A stretch of DNA of 64,000 nt, taken from assembly GCA_964433555.1 (NCBI GenBank), contig CAYSRG010000011.1, positions 4,472 to 68,471 of the forward strand. The letters run 5' to 3'. Position numbers and translations under genes: made by a program. A model generated the notes under the pieces. That model was not told the DNA's origin. It saw nothing but the letters and a program-made list of their open reading frames with translations, and made no database searches. Positions 29,288 through 36,865 of this stretch are shown here, piece by piece. This stretch comes from Stramentimicrobium sp964433555. GTDB taxonomy: Bacteria > Atribacterota > Phoenicimicrobiia > Phoenicimicrobiales > Stramentimicrobiaceae. Positions within the stretch are counted from its first letter, which is position 1. Every line of letters starts with the position of its first letter.

Positions 29288-29743
29288 ATGATAGATAATA
29301 TTCACCAGATGATAATGCAAGAGGCGCTTCAACTGGCCTGGGAGGCTTTTTACAGGGAAGAGGTTCCAGTTGGAGCATTAATTGTTTTAGATGAACAGAT
29401 TATTGTCAGGGCATTTAATAAGAAGGAAATGACACATGACCCCACCGCTCATGCTGAAATGATAGCACTACGTGAAGCATGTGCCAGAGTAAATAGCTGG
29501 CATCTGGATGATGCAATAATGTATGTAACTTTAGAGCCATGTCCCATGTGTGCTTATGCTATCATTCAAGCTCGACTAAAAAAGCTCATTTTTGGAGCAT
29601 ATGATACTAAAGCAGGAGCTGCGGGCAGTGTTATTAACATTTTTGAAAAAAAGTTGTTTAACCATGAGGTAGAAGTTATTGGTGGTATTCTGGAAGAAGA
29701 ATGCGGGGCAGTATTAAAGAAGTTTTTCCTGAATAGAAGATAA
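29288..29743 (+). CDS. tadA: tRNA-specific adenosine deaminase
   Basis: Zinc deaminase of 151 residues. Zinc and catalytic residues are in HAEMIAL and EPCPMCAYAI, and the tRNA-contact end KAGAAGSVINIF is typical of TadA. It converts adenosine 34 of tRNA-Arg(ACG) to inosine. ATG starts at 29288 after GGCAGAG. The gene stands between its own substrate tRNA and a tRNA-Ser. Confidence 0.94.
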   Translation: MIDNIHQMIMQEALQLAWEAFYREEVPVGALIVLDEQIIVRAFNKKEMTHDPTAHAEMIALREACARVNSWHLDDAIMYVTLEPCPMCAYAIIQARLKKLIFGAYDTKAGAAGSVINIFEKKLFNHEVEVIGGILEEECGAVLKKFFLNRR

Positions 29744-29768
29744 TATGTCTGTCATTATTAGCTCATAA

Positions 29769-29863
29769 GGAGAGGTGGCCGAGTCCGGTTGAAGGCGCTC
29801 GACTCGAAATCGAGTAGGCGGTTAATAACTGTCTCGCGGGTTCGAATCCCGCCCTCTCCGCCA
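29769..29863 (+). tRNA. tRNA-Ser(CGA)
   Basis: Class II tRNA with a long variable arm. Acceptor GGAGAGG/CCTCTCC, anticodon stem CTCGA/TCGAG around loop CTCGAAA, anticodon CGA; CCA is encoded at 29861-29863. The integron recombinase gene ends 124 bases further on, so this tRNA marks the edge of the variable region. Confidence 0.95.
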
Positions 29864-29986
29864 GTTAGAAAATGTCTTTGTTGGCTCGCCCTCTGCGAGG
29901 ATTCGCCAACCGATTTTAAGCGCAAATTGGAATTTTTTATCTTTGTCCCGAAGGGGCTGGCCAAAAGCGGGCTTCCCTCATTTTTA

Positions 29987-30793
29987 TCATAATGGACTTT
30001 TAATATTTTTAAGTTTAGGATTTGTAACATGTGTATAAATCTGTGTTGTTCTGATATTTTGATGGCCAAGTAGTTCTTGGACAAAACGGACATCGGTTCC
30101 ATTTTCCAGTAAGTGGGTAGCAAAAGAATGCCTAAGCGAATGAAAAGTAACGTCTTTTTTGATCCCTGAATCACGTAGGGCGTTTTCAAAAACTTTCTGT
30201 GCTGTTCTTGTAGTCAGTATTCCACCTCGTTCACTTGCAAACACAAGACCATTTTTATTTTTCCCAGCAATTAAATTCTTCAAGCCATCAATTAAACTTG
30301 TCGGCATCACGCTTATTCGGTCTTTTTGACCCTTTGCTTGTTTAATATGCACCGTTAATTCTTCAAAATCCAAATCTTGTACTTTTAATCCAATAACTTC
30401 GCTTACTCTAAGTCCTTCCCCGTAAGCAAGCGACAGGAGAAGTTTGTGCTTAGTATTTTTTGGAGATTCTAAAATTTTAGCTACTTCACTTCGGGACAAC
30501 ACAGTAGGCAAGCTTTTTGGTTTTTTTGCTGATTGGATCTCTATTTTCTGCAGATCTTTAACCACATTGCGATAGTAAAACTTAATGGCATTTAGATACA
30601 AATTTCTGCTTTGAGGGGAAATGCGTTTTTGTTCACAGTGGAGCAAGAAGTTTTTAATGTTTTCTTGATTGAGTTCTGTAAAGTTATTTACTTTAAAAGA
30701 AAAATATTCTCGTAAACCATAAAGGTAACTTGTTATAGTTTTGGGACTATAATTTTTGATTTTGAGTTCACGCTCTGTTTTTTGAAGTTCTAT
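29987..30793 (-). CDS. tyrosine recombinase of the integron, atypical integrase
   Basis: Tyrosine recombinase of about 268 residues. The reading frame is open from 30793 to the stop at 29987 and includes a normal core-binding domain (ELKIKNYSPKTITSYLYG). Catalytic residues: R in GEGLRVSE, HxxR in HSLRHSFATHLL, H in LLGHQNIRTTQ and Y in QIYTHV; the end KNIKSPL recalls IntI. The roughly 35-residue IntI-specific insert between the GQKDR patch and the HxxR box is absent. No ATG/GTG/TTG starts the full protein: the first TTG (30646) would remove about 49 residues. An ATA at 30791-30793, nine bases after AAGGA, sits where ATG is expected. It may be weakly expressed or disabled. Confidence 0.85.
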   Translation of the reverse strand: MELQKTERELKIKNYSPKTITSYLYGLREYFSFKVNNFTELNQENIKNFLLHCEQKRISPQSRNLYLNAIKFYYRNVVKDLQKIEIQSAKKPKSLPTVLSRSEVAKILESPKNTKHKLLLSLAYGEGLRVSEVIGLKVQDLDFEELTVHIKQAKGQKDRISVMPTSLIDGLKNLIAGKNKNGLVFASERGGILTTRTAQKVFENALRDSGIKKDVTFHSLRHSFATHLLENGTDVRFVQELLGHQNIRTTQIYTHVTNPKLKNIKSPL

Positions 30794-30833
30794 TTGTATA
30801 AATCCTTAAAAAATATTAAAATTAACATAGTTT

Positions 30834-30921
30834 TCATACGATTTAAACTTATCATATTTTCGTATAATGTACAATATATAATTGTAAATATGAAAACACA
30901 TCGTATAAAAACGAGTTATAT
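30834..30921 (+). promoter_or_regulatory. attI-like region with repeated TCGTATAA boxes
   Basis: TCGTATAA occurs at 30860-30867 and 30901-30908, exactly 41 bases apart, and an inverted relative (TCATACGA) at 30834-30841. The first cassette junction, GTTATAT at 30915-30921, follows the last box by six bases. These may be recombinase-binding repeats, as in known attI sites, or an operator. A TATAAT at 30863-30868 could be a -10 for cassette expression, but no good -35 is seen. The intervening DNA has no gene. Confidence 0.55.
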
Positions 30922-31018
30922 GTAATGCCGACTTGAATGCCGGAAGATATAGATAATTTTACTTTTTCATCACATCGTTGGTTACTTCAATGGAAATATA
31001 TAATTAGGAGAAAGCCAT

Positions 31019-31423
31019 ATGTTCAAAAAGAATCCTGAATCCGAAATTCAAAAACGTGAAGAGAATCTTATTGATGCGATGCGTCAAAATAATCTGTCAT
31101 TTCTTGAAAATATATTTTCTGAAAAATATGTTTTTCTTGGTTCAGATGGTTCTACTTGGGGAAAAGAAAAGGCTTTAGATGATTACAGGAATCCTCGTTA
31201 TAAATTATCGAAAATTGAAATACATAATCGTAAGATAATAATACATAATTGTATTGCTATTGTAACAGGAATAAGTGCAGTTGAAGGCATAATAGGTGAA
31301 GAAACTCTTACAGGTAGATATCTATTCATGAGAGTATGGTATAAAAGTAATAAGGAATGGAAAATTATCGCCGTAAATACGTGTATGGTAGATTCAATTA
31401 GCGGAAGTCGCCGCATTGAATAA
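31019..31423 (+). CDS. cassette 1: NTF2-like (SnoaL/DUF4440) protein
   Basis: Protein of 134 residues with the cone-shaped NTF2-like pattern: helix ESEIQKREENLIDAMRQNNLSFLENIFSEKYVFLGSDG, then strands ending YLFMRVWYKSNKEWKIIAVN. Such folds bind or turn over small molecules; no function can be assigned. First cassette, so closest to any promoter in the attI region. AGGAG precedes the ATG. It ends 70 bases before attC1. Confidence 0.78.
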   Translation: MFKKNPESEIQKREENLIDAMRQNNLSFLENIFSEKYVFLGSDGSTWGKEKALDDYRNPRYKLSKIEIHNRKIIIHNCIAIVTGISAVEGIIGEETLTGRYLFMRVWYKSNKEWKIIAVNTCMVDSISGSRRIE

Positions 31424-31492
31424 TGAATTAAAAAACTGACTAAATATATTCATGCACTTTATCGTAAATAAAACTGGGAATGTCGGCGCTAC

Positions 31493-31585
31493 ACATAACA
31501 GCGAGTACCCGACTCCGGCGACAAGAGCCTTTATCCAAATTGCTCCCGTTGGTCGCTAACTTCGGGTACTCGCGGAACGTTGTCG
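31493..31585 (+). repeat. attC1
   Basis: ACATAAC box at 31493-31499, GTTGTCG junction at 31579-31585. Arms GCGAGTACCCG and CGGGTACTCGC pair perfectly, with a CCAAAT motif in the loop part. The box at the left matches the start of cassette 1 (GTTATAT..GCCGAC) in reverse complement. Confidence 0.88.
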
Positions 31586-31618
31586 GAAATTGTTAAATAA
31601 TAGGAGGAAGACTGAATT

Positions 31619-32068
31619 ATGAAAGTTATATATGAAGATGAGATATCTCAAACCCCAGAGGTGGTCTTCCCATGGATTGCAGATCCTTCAAAGGCTATGA
31701 AATGGCAAAAAAATGTGAAAAGTGAAGAAATTATTAAAAGTAATCCAGAAATAATTGGGACGACTTTTAAAGAAGTAATCGAAGAAGACGGGAAAACCCT
31801 TGAAATGTATGGAACAATTATACAGTACGAGAGAGATAAAATTATTGGATTTAATATTGAAAGCAAAATACACAATTTTGAAGTTAGTTACGTACTAGAA
31901 GCAATTGGAAAGAAAACAAAGCTCTCCATTGAAACAAACATCCAATGGAAATTTCCAATGAATGTTATTTGCATATTAATGCATAAAAAGATAGTAGAAA
32001 GATTGAAGAAACAGTTAGAATTAGAGGTCAAAGATTTGCAAAATCTTTGTACATGTTCAGAAGATTAA
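31619..32068 (+). CDS. cassette 2: SRPBCC/START-like protein
   Basis: Protein of 149 residues with the polyketide-cyclase/START-like fold: VIYEDEISQTPEVVFPWIADPSKAMKWQ at the start, a central strand region (IIQYERDKIIGFNIES) and a long C-terminal helix ending KKQLELEVKDLQNLC. These proteins bind hydrophobic ligands; no specific role can be given. AGGAGG stands before the ATG. Confidence 0.8.
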   Translation: MKVIYEDEISQTPEVVFPWIADPSKAMKWQKNVKSEEIIKSNPEIIGTTFKEVIEEDGKTLEMYGTIIQYERDKIIGFNIESKIHNFEVSYVLEAIGKKTKLSIETNIQWKFPMNVICILMHKKIVERLKKQLELEVKDLQNLCTCSED

Positions 32069-32093
32069 ATTAAATGCGGAGATCAACAACTTC

Positions 32094-32182
32094 CGACAAC
32101 AGTGAGTACCCGGCTTCGCTACGCTTCACCCAAATTGCTCGGCAGGAGCCTCGCAACTTCGGGTACTCGCGAAACGTTATAT
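32094..32182 (+). repeat. attC2
   Basis: CGACAAC box at 32094-32100 and GTTATAT at 32176-32182, arms GAGTACCCG/CGGGTACTC. The last bases TTCCGACAAC are the exact reverse complement of the start of cassette 2 (GTTGTCGGAA). Confidence 0.9.
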
Positions 32183-32216
32183 GCCATGCCTAAAAGAGAG
32201 ATATGGAGGTTGAAAT

Positions 32217-32915
32217 ATGCCATCAAGAGAAAGACAAATAAACGCTCTTATTAAAAAGGCAAAGGAACAATATTCAACTATTAAAAGCCAGTACGACTTA
32301 AGTTTGGCTCAACAGTCAGTTTCTGATGATTTGAGCATTGACATTAAAAACATGTGTGAAAATCTCCGCTCAGCGCTTAATTATTTAGCTCACGACATTC
32401 GAGAAATTCATTGCCCATCCGCAAATAAGAACGATAAATTTTACTTTCCAATCATTTTGGATATCAATCAGTTTCAAAGCAGAATATCTCAATGGTATCT
32501 TGGACTTGACATCACATCTCCAAGCTTATGGAATTACTTAGAAAGTGTACAACCTTATCATGGTGAATCTACTATTTGGATACATCATTTTAATAGACTT
32601 ACTAATGAGAATAAACATGACTCTCTCATTCCTCAGACCAAGAGTACAAAAGAAAGAGTCCATGTAAATATTGGCAGAGGGGGAAGCGTGGATTGGGATC
32701 CCTCTGCTGTAAGATTCGGGAAAGGCGTATATATTGGTGGTGTACCTGTTGATCCGTCAACACAGATGCCCATTCCTCATCCAAGTCAAGAAGTTAAACG
32801 GATTATTTGGGTAGATTTTCATTTTGAAGACATTCCTGGATCGGCAATTGGGTTACTTCAATGTTCTCTTGATGGCGTGGAAAAAATAACAACTAAGGTA
32901 AGAGAATGGTTATAG
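32217..32915 (+). CDS. cassette 3: hypothetical protein
   Basis: Soluble protein of 232 residues, family not recognised. The N-terminal part is helical and charged (INALIKKAKEQYSTIKSQYDLS), the centre has aromatic-rich segments (SLWNYLESVQPYHG and IWIHHFNRLTNENKHDS) and the end is strand-rich (IIWVDFHFEDIPGSAIG). The HHF..NENKHD stretch could be an active or metal site, but that is only an impression. GGAGG precedes the ATG; the stop lies eight bases before attC3. Confidence 0.65.
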   Translation: MPSRERQINALIKKAKEQYSTIKSQYDLSLAQQSVSDDLSIDIKNMCENLRSALNYLAHDIREIHCPSANKNDKFYFPIILDINQFQSRISQWYLGLDITSPSLWNYLESVQPYHGESTIWIHHFNRLTNENKHDSLIPQTKSTKERVHVNIGRGGSVDWDPSAVRFGKGVYIGGVPVDPSTQMPIPHPSQEVKRIIWVDFHFEDIPGSAIGLLQCSLDGVEKITTKVREWL

Positions 32916-32922
32916 GGACGTC

Positions 32923-33019
32923 GTATAACACGCGGCTATCTGGCTTCGGGGGTTGTACCCCCTACGCCCAAATTGGCTCACTGCGTTCGCCAACTTCAGA
33001 TAGCCCCGAGACGTTAGGT
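32923..33019 (+). repeat. attC3
   Basis: GTATAAC box at 32923-32929, GTTAGGT at 33013-33019, inner arms GGCTATCTG/CAGATAGCC and a CCCAAATT loop motif. A different arm family from attC1 and attC2. Confidence 0.87.
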
Positions 33020-33036
33020 GAAATACTTGCAAAGAG

Positions 33037-33660
33037 GTGATAAAGCTGAGTAAGTTCGATAAGATATTTTTAGGCACAATATTTGGGTTTATTCCCCCTA
33101 TATTACTATTGTTATTAGGTGGGTGGATAAGTATTCTGTTTGTTGCAGAAAACAAGATAATTATGTTTTTAATAAGTGGTTTTATTTTTGGAATTTTCAT
33201 TGATGTGTTGTTTCTTAGGAAATGGATTAATATAGGATACAAATTAAATAATTACATACTAATCGTTATTTATATTTTTTATAGTATTTGTATTTTTGGT
33301 TTTTTCATGGGGGTTCCGGTTGTTAATATATTTATGGGAGTGATTGCAGGAATTTATATAGCGAGAAGAATTATAAACAGAAAATTAGAAAAAAGAGAAA
33401 TTAAAAATAAAGTAATGATTACAAGTATATTTTCAGCAATAATTATTTTATTTTTCTCAATTTCGTCTGCATACTTAGCATTGAAAGATCCTTATACTGC
33501 AGCAAACTTAGAAGGAATGTTTAATCTTTCTATTAATGTCACATTAGAAATGATTATTGGGTTAATTATAGTAGGGGGATTATTATTGGTGTTATTTCAA
33601 TATCTGATAACTAAAAAAACATCTATGTTTATTTTAAGGAAGGGCAAGTACTTCACCTAA
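33037..33660 (+). CDS. cassette 4: hypothetical membrane protein
   Basis: Membrane protein of 207 residues with about six hydrophobic helices and short charged loops (RKWINIGYK, RRIINRKLEKREIKNK). No family recognised. The GTG start follows AAAGAGG at a short distance, leaving almost no 5' leader inside the cassette. Its stop codon TAA is part of the attC4 box (CACCTAAC), so the recombination site overlaps the coding end. Confidence 0.65.
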   Translation: MIKLSKFDKIFLGTIFGFIPPILLLLLGGWISILFVAENKIIMFLISGFIFGIFIDVLFLRKWINIGYKLNNYILIVIYIFYSICIFGFFMGVPVVNIFMGVIAGIYIARRIINRKLEKREIKNKVMITSIFSAIIILFFSISSAYLALKDPYTAANLEGMFNLSINVTLEMIIGLIIVGGLLLVLFQYLITKKTSMFILRKGKYFT

Positions 33661-33757
33661 CATGGGATTTAAGATTCCACTACGTTTCATCCAAATTCAT
33701 TCGGCAAGGGCGTCGCCCTAAACCTCATGGACTTCTTAAATCCCTGGTACGTTAGAC
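33655..33757 (+). repeat. attC4
   Basis: ACCTAAC box at 33655-33661, GTTAGAC at 33751-33757, perfect arms GGGATTTAAG/CTTAAATCCC. The bases GCAAGTACTTCACCTAAC before it match the start of cassette 4 in reverse complement with one extra base. Confidence 0.9.
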
Positions 33758-33790
33758 GACATATTACGCCAAAAATAGGAGAATAGACAT

Positions 33791-34198
33791 ATGCATATGC
33801 CAGAAAAAATTGATAATAATATGCTCGCTCCATGTGGAATGAACTGTATGGTATGTTGTGTTCATCTCAAAAAGAAAAAACCATGTAGAGGTTGTCTTTG
33901 TGATGATACTGATAAACCAGAGATATGTAAATCTTGTGAAATCAAAAATTGCGCAAAAAAAAGAGAAATAATCTATTGTTTTAAATGTGAAGATTTCCCA
34001 TGCAAAAGGATAGTAAATTTGGATAAAAGCTATCAAAAAAGATATCAAGCGAGTTTAATCGATAACAGTAAAACAATAAAGGATAATGGCTTTGAATATT
34101 TTTTTAAAAAAGAAAAGAAACGATGGAAATGTTTAGAATGTGGTGGGATTATATCTTTACATGACAAAGAATGTTCTGAATGTGGATGTAAAATATAA
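33791..34198 (+). CDS. cassette 5: DUF3795 Cys-rich protein
   Basis: Protein of 135 residues with many cysteines: APCGMNCMVCCVHL, CRGCLCD, CKSCEIKNC, then YCFKCEDFPCKR, the DUF3795 pattern, and a C-terminal zinc-ribbon-like CLECGGIISLHDKECSECG. Probably a metal or Fe-S binding protein of unknown function. AGGAGA precedes the ATG. One of six DUF3795 loci in this window, three of them in the array. Confidence 0.82.
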   Translation: MHMPEKIDNNMLAPCGMNCMVCCVHLKKKKPCRGCLCDDTDKPEICKSCEIKNCAKKREIIYCFKCEDFPCKRIVNLDKSYQKRYQASLIDNSKTIKDNGFEYFFKKEKKRWKCLECGGIISLHDKECSECGCKI

Positions 34199-34216
34199 AA
34201 TTTGGCGTAATACGTC

Positions 34217-34312
34217 GTCTAACAGCGGTTACACGGCTTCGGCCATGCGGCCTTCGCCAAAATTGCCCTTGCATACGCTTCGGGCAACTTCGGGTAACCT
34301 CGGTCGTTAGGC
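34217..34312 (+). repeat. attC5
   Basis: GTCTAAC box at 34217-34223, GTTAGGC at 34306-34312, arms GGTTAC/GTAACC. The cassette 5 ends are long inverted repeats (TTGGCGTAAT..GTCGTCTAAC against GTTAGACGAC..ATTACGCCAA). Confidence 0.9.
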
Positions 34313-34350
34313 GAAATAAAATCTATAACTTTTTTACTGAAGAGGAAAAC

Positions 34351-35223
34351 ATATCTTACATCCATTATGGAAGATTCGGTGATATTTGGAAGCATATACC
34401 TTTATGTAATTTTTTAGTAAATGAAAAACCACAGTTTTACATTGAAACTAATTCGGCTTTACCAAATTATACTCTTACGCATTCACCAGAACGTGATTAT
34501 GGTATTTATACAATACTAGATAGTGCATTGAAATCTGATGTTATCAAAAATTCAGTATTTTATCAAACGTTAATAACTTACAAAGAAAATATGACGGAGA
34601 TGAATGAATATCTTGGATCACCAGGATTAGCAATGAATGTTCTACATAATAGTGTTGAAAGATATATTTTTTGTGACATAGAAGATAAGTCGCTCGAAGC
34701 AATAACGAATTACTCAAGAAAATGTAATTTAACAAATAAAGTTTAAACATATAATAATGACTCAATTAAAACTATAGATTCTTTAATAAGCAATTTTTCA
34801 TCATCTGATTTTATACATATTGATCCATATTCAATAATTGATAAGAATAATGAAGGGAGAACTTTTTTTGATCTATTTCTTAATTCTATTAAAACAGGTA
34901 TTAAATCCATGCTGTGGTATGGCTATGAAAATAATTATCAGCGAAAGTATTTACTCAATTGGATGAAAGAAAAAACTAGATCATCTCATATTTCATTTAA
35001 TAATAACATTATCTTGATTGAACTATTTTTATCTACGATTCAAGAAAATGAAGTAATTGTGAATCCAGGTGTAGTCGGATGTGGAATTGTAATAGATAAT
35101 CTGTCAAAGAAATCAATTGATGAATTTGATATGTTTAGTGATGAATTAATAAAGATTTATCATAACTCCATAGTTTTCGAAAACCATAATGGAAGTATAG
35201 AAAAAGAGAAAATTATACTGTGA
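34351..35223 (+). pseudogene. cassette 6: RlmJ-like 23S rRNA methyltransferase with in-frame stop
   Basis: One frame runs through 34351-35223, broken only by TAA at 34744-34746. The parts line up with RlmJ: SYIHYGRFGDIWKH at the start, FYIETNSA for the DTHAG-like SAM motif, EYLGSPGLA for the YPGSP motif, FIHIDPYSI for the IDPPYE catalytic motif and SMLWYGYE further on. The second P of DPPY is replaced by Y-S here. No ATG/GTG/TTG precedes the homology; an ATA at 34351, five bases after AGAGG, is where ATG is expected. RlmJ methylates A2030 of 23S rRNA in E. coli. Probably decayed. Confidence 0.7.
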
Positions 35224-35238
35224 AGTAGATTTTACTTC

Positions 35239-35346
35239 GCCTAACAAATCTTACATGCTACACTCGCTGTTCGCTCGTTCGGGCTACGCCACATTTTTGC
35301 CTTCGCGATGCTACGGCAAAAACGTTATGTAAGATAGACGTTATAC
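35239..35346 (+). repeat. attC6
   Basis: GCCTAAC box at 35239-35245. The correct right junction is GTTATAC at 35340-35346, not the GTTATGT at 35324, because only the former matches the cassette 7 end (GTGCTATTTCGTATAAC). Arms ATCTTACAT/ATGTAAGAT. Confidence 0.85.
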
Positions 35347-35383
35347 AAAATAGCACTAATATATCTGAAAGAGAGTGAATCAA

Positions 35384-35902
35384 ATGAATTCATTTATTCT
35401 AGTAATACCTATTATTTTTATACGTTATATACTAATGAGAATTATTAGTAAGGAGGCTGTGAAAAGAGCAGGTTTTTTCCCACCTACAGAAGGAAAAGAA
35501 CAAGCTGCATATTATATTTATCAAATAACAACATTATTTTTATTAATATATTTATTCTTTTCAGAAATTAAGTTTAACAATATCTTAAACTATATGGGTT
35601 TAATAGTATACATAATAGGAACAATATTATATATAAAATCAATAATTGATTACTCTAAACCACAAAAAAATGGAATAAATAAAAATGGGTTTTATGACTA
35701 TTCAAGAAATCCAATGTATATAGCTTTCTTTATATATTTTCTTGGTTGCAGTTTTTTGATAAGTTCTTGGATATATATTACAGTATTAATTATATTTCAA
35801 ATTTCTGTTCACTTTCTTATATTATCAGAAGAAAGATGGTGTATAAAAGAATTTGGTGAAGAATACAAAAAATATATGAAGAATGTTAGACGTTATATTT
35901 AA
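35384..35902 (+). CDS. cassette 7: isoprenylcysteine methyltransferase-family membrane protein
   Basis: Integral membrane protein of about 172 residues with four to five helices. The ICMT/PEMT-type C-terminal core is visible: FYDYSRNPMYIAFFIYFLGCSFL, then EERWCIKEFGEEYKKYMKNVRRYI, the SAM-binding part. The methyl acceptor is unknown; bacterial relatives are often uncharacterised. ATG at 35384 chosen behind GAAAGAGAG; a GTG at 35375 is the alternative. A second family member lies at 50381. Confidence 0.82.
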   Translation: MNSFILVIPIIFIRYILMRIISKEAVKRAGFFPPTEGKEQAAYYIYQITTLFLLIYLFFSEIKFNNILNYMGLIVYIIGTILYIKSIIDYSKPQKNGINKNGFYDYSRNPMYIAFFIYFLGCSFLISSWIYITVLIIFQISVHFLILSEERWCIKEFGEEYKKYMKNVRRYI

Positions 35903-35922
35903 ATGGGGAACCGTGCTATTTC

Positions 35923-36028
35923 GTATAACAGAGGGTTTAAGGCTCCGCTATGCTGCACCCAAATCCATCAGACTAAGATAAGAGCTATCTAAGTCTGATG
36001 GATTTCTTAAACCCTCGGGGCGTTATAT
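35923..36028 (+). repeat. attC7
   Basis: GTATAAC box at 35923-35929, GTTATAT at 36022-36028, outer arms GAGGGTTTAAG/CTTAAACCCTC, inner CCATCAGACT/AGTCTGATGG. Similar in its centre to the eroded last site near 42184. Confidence 0.88.
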
Positions 36029-36160
36029 GAAAACGGTGTGCCTATCTAACTGAAAACAGATTGTCTGTTAGGCTAAATAACATTCATTAATCCTTATGAA
36101 TAATTAGTTTTTATTCTACAAATTATATTTTAAGAGAATAAAAAAACTTATAGTGTTTAC

Positions 36161-36224
36161 TTGACTTCATACGGAAAATAAATTATACTATCTATGAATG
36201 AATGATAATTATATTCATTCATAG
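36161..36224 (+). promoter_or_regulatory. promoter and TetR operator inside cassette 8
   Basis: TTGACT (36161-36166), 17 bases, TATACT (36184-36189). Right behind it is a perfect inverted repeat CTATGAATGAAT - nine bases - ATTCATTCATAG (36192-36224), whose end touches the AGGAG ribosome binding site of the TetR gene. The place suggests that the TetR protein blocks its own transcription. Confidence 0.82.
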
Positions 36225-36234
36225 GAGTTAACTA

Positions 36235-36864
36235 ATGGGAAGAGCGTTTACAGAAGAAGAAAAAATAAAGATAAAAACCATTCTTTTGGATAAAGGGAGA
36301 GCTCTTTTTGCCAGAAAAGGGCTGAAGAATACATCGGTAGAAGAATTGACCCGTGTGTCAGGAATCTCGCTGGGTTCCTTTTATGCATTCTATGATTCAA
36401 AAGAGGAGTTATTTTTCGATATTCTTGAAGCTGAAGAAAAGAAGATAAGTGAGACAATCGAGAAACAGCTCTTTTCTTTTGAGATGACCAGGGAGAATTT
36501 TAAAAAAATCTTATTGAAGATTATCGACCTGATTACCGGCAACCCCTTGCTGGTCATGCTAATGAATGTAAAAGCGTATCAAGGGCTTATATCAAAAATC
36601 TCTGAAGACAAATATCAGAGACATTTGAATCAGGAATACCTTTTCACTGAAAAAGTGATAAGCCGATTTCTGGAAAATAAGGGTATGAGAAATGTGCGGC
36701 CCGATATTCTTTCCAGCCTTCTCCATGCCTTATTCCTGCTGCAGCTTCACAAGGACGAGATCGGAAACAAGGTGTTTCCCGATATGTTTGAGTTATTGAT
36801 TGATGCACTTTCTGATACGCTTGTTACTAACGGTAGCAAAAATCTTAATGAAAAAAAGGACTAA
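36235..36864 (+). CDS. cassette 8a: TetR-family regulator
   Basis: Regulator of 209 residues. The N-terminal helix-turn-helix domain has GRALFARKGLKNTSVEELTRVSGISLGSFYAFYDSKEELFFDILE, the classic TetR pattern; the C-terminal ligand domain is helical. It precedes an ABC exporter gene pair and has a perfect palindrome in its promoter, so it most likely represses the three-gene unit until an export substrate binds. Confidence 0.92.
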   Translation: MGRAFTEEEKIKIKTILLDKGRALFARKGLKNTSVEELTRVSGISLGSFYAFYDSKEELFFDILEAEEKKISETIEKQLFSFEMTRENFKKILLKIIDLITGNPLLVMLMNVKAYQGLISKISEDKYQRHLNQEYLFTEKVISRFLENKGMRNVRPDILSSLLHALFLLQLHKDEIGNKVFPDMFELLIDALSDTLVTNGSKNLNEKKD

Positions 36865-36865
36865 C

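Noticed and set aside
29758..30189. Minus-strand frame of 143 residues over tRNA-Ser and the recombinase end
   Set aside because: It overlaps the tRNA and the well-supported recombinase gene in another frame; composition is not protein-like.
35324..35330. GTTATGT as right junction of attC6
   Set aside because: It forms part of the inner arm (ATGTAAGAT). The GTTATAC at 35340 matches the cassette 7 end and is the real junction.
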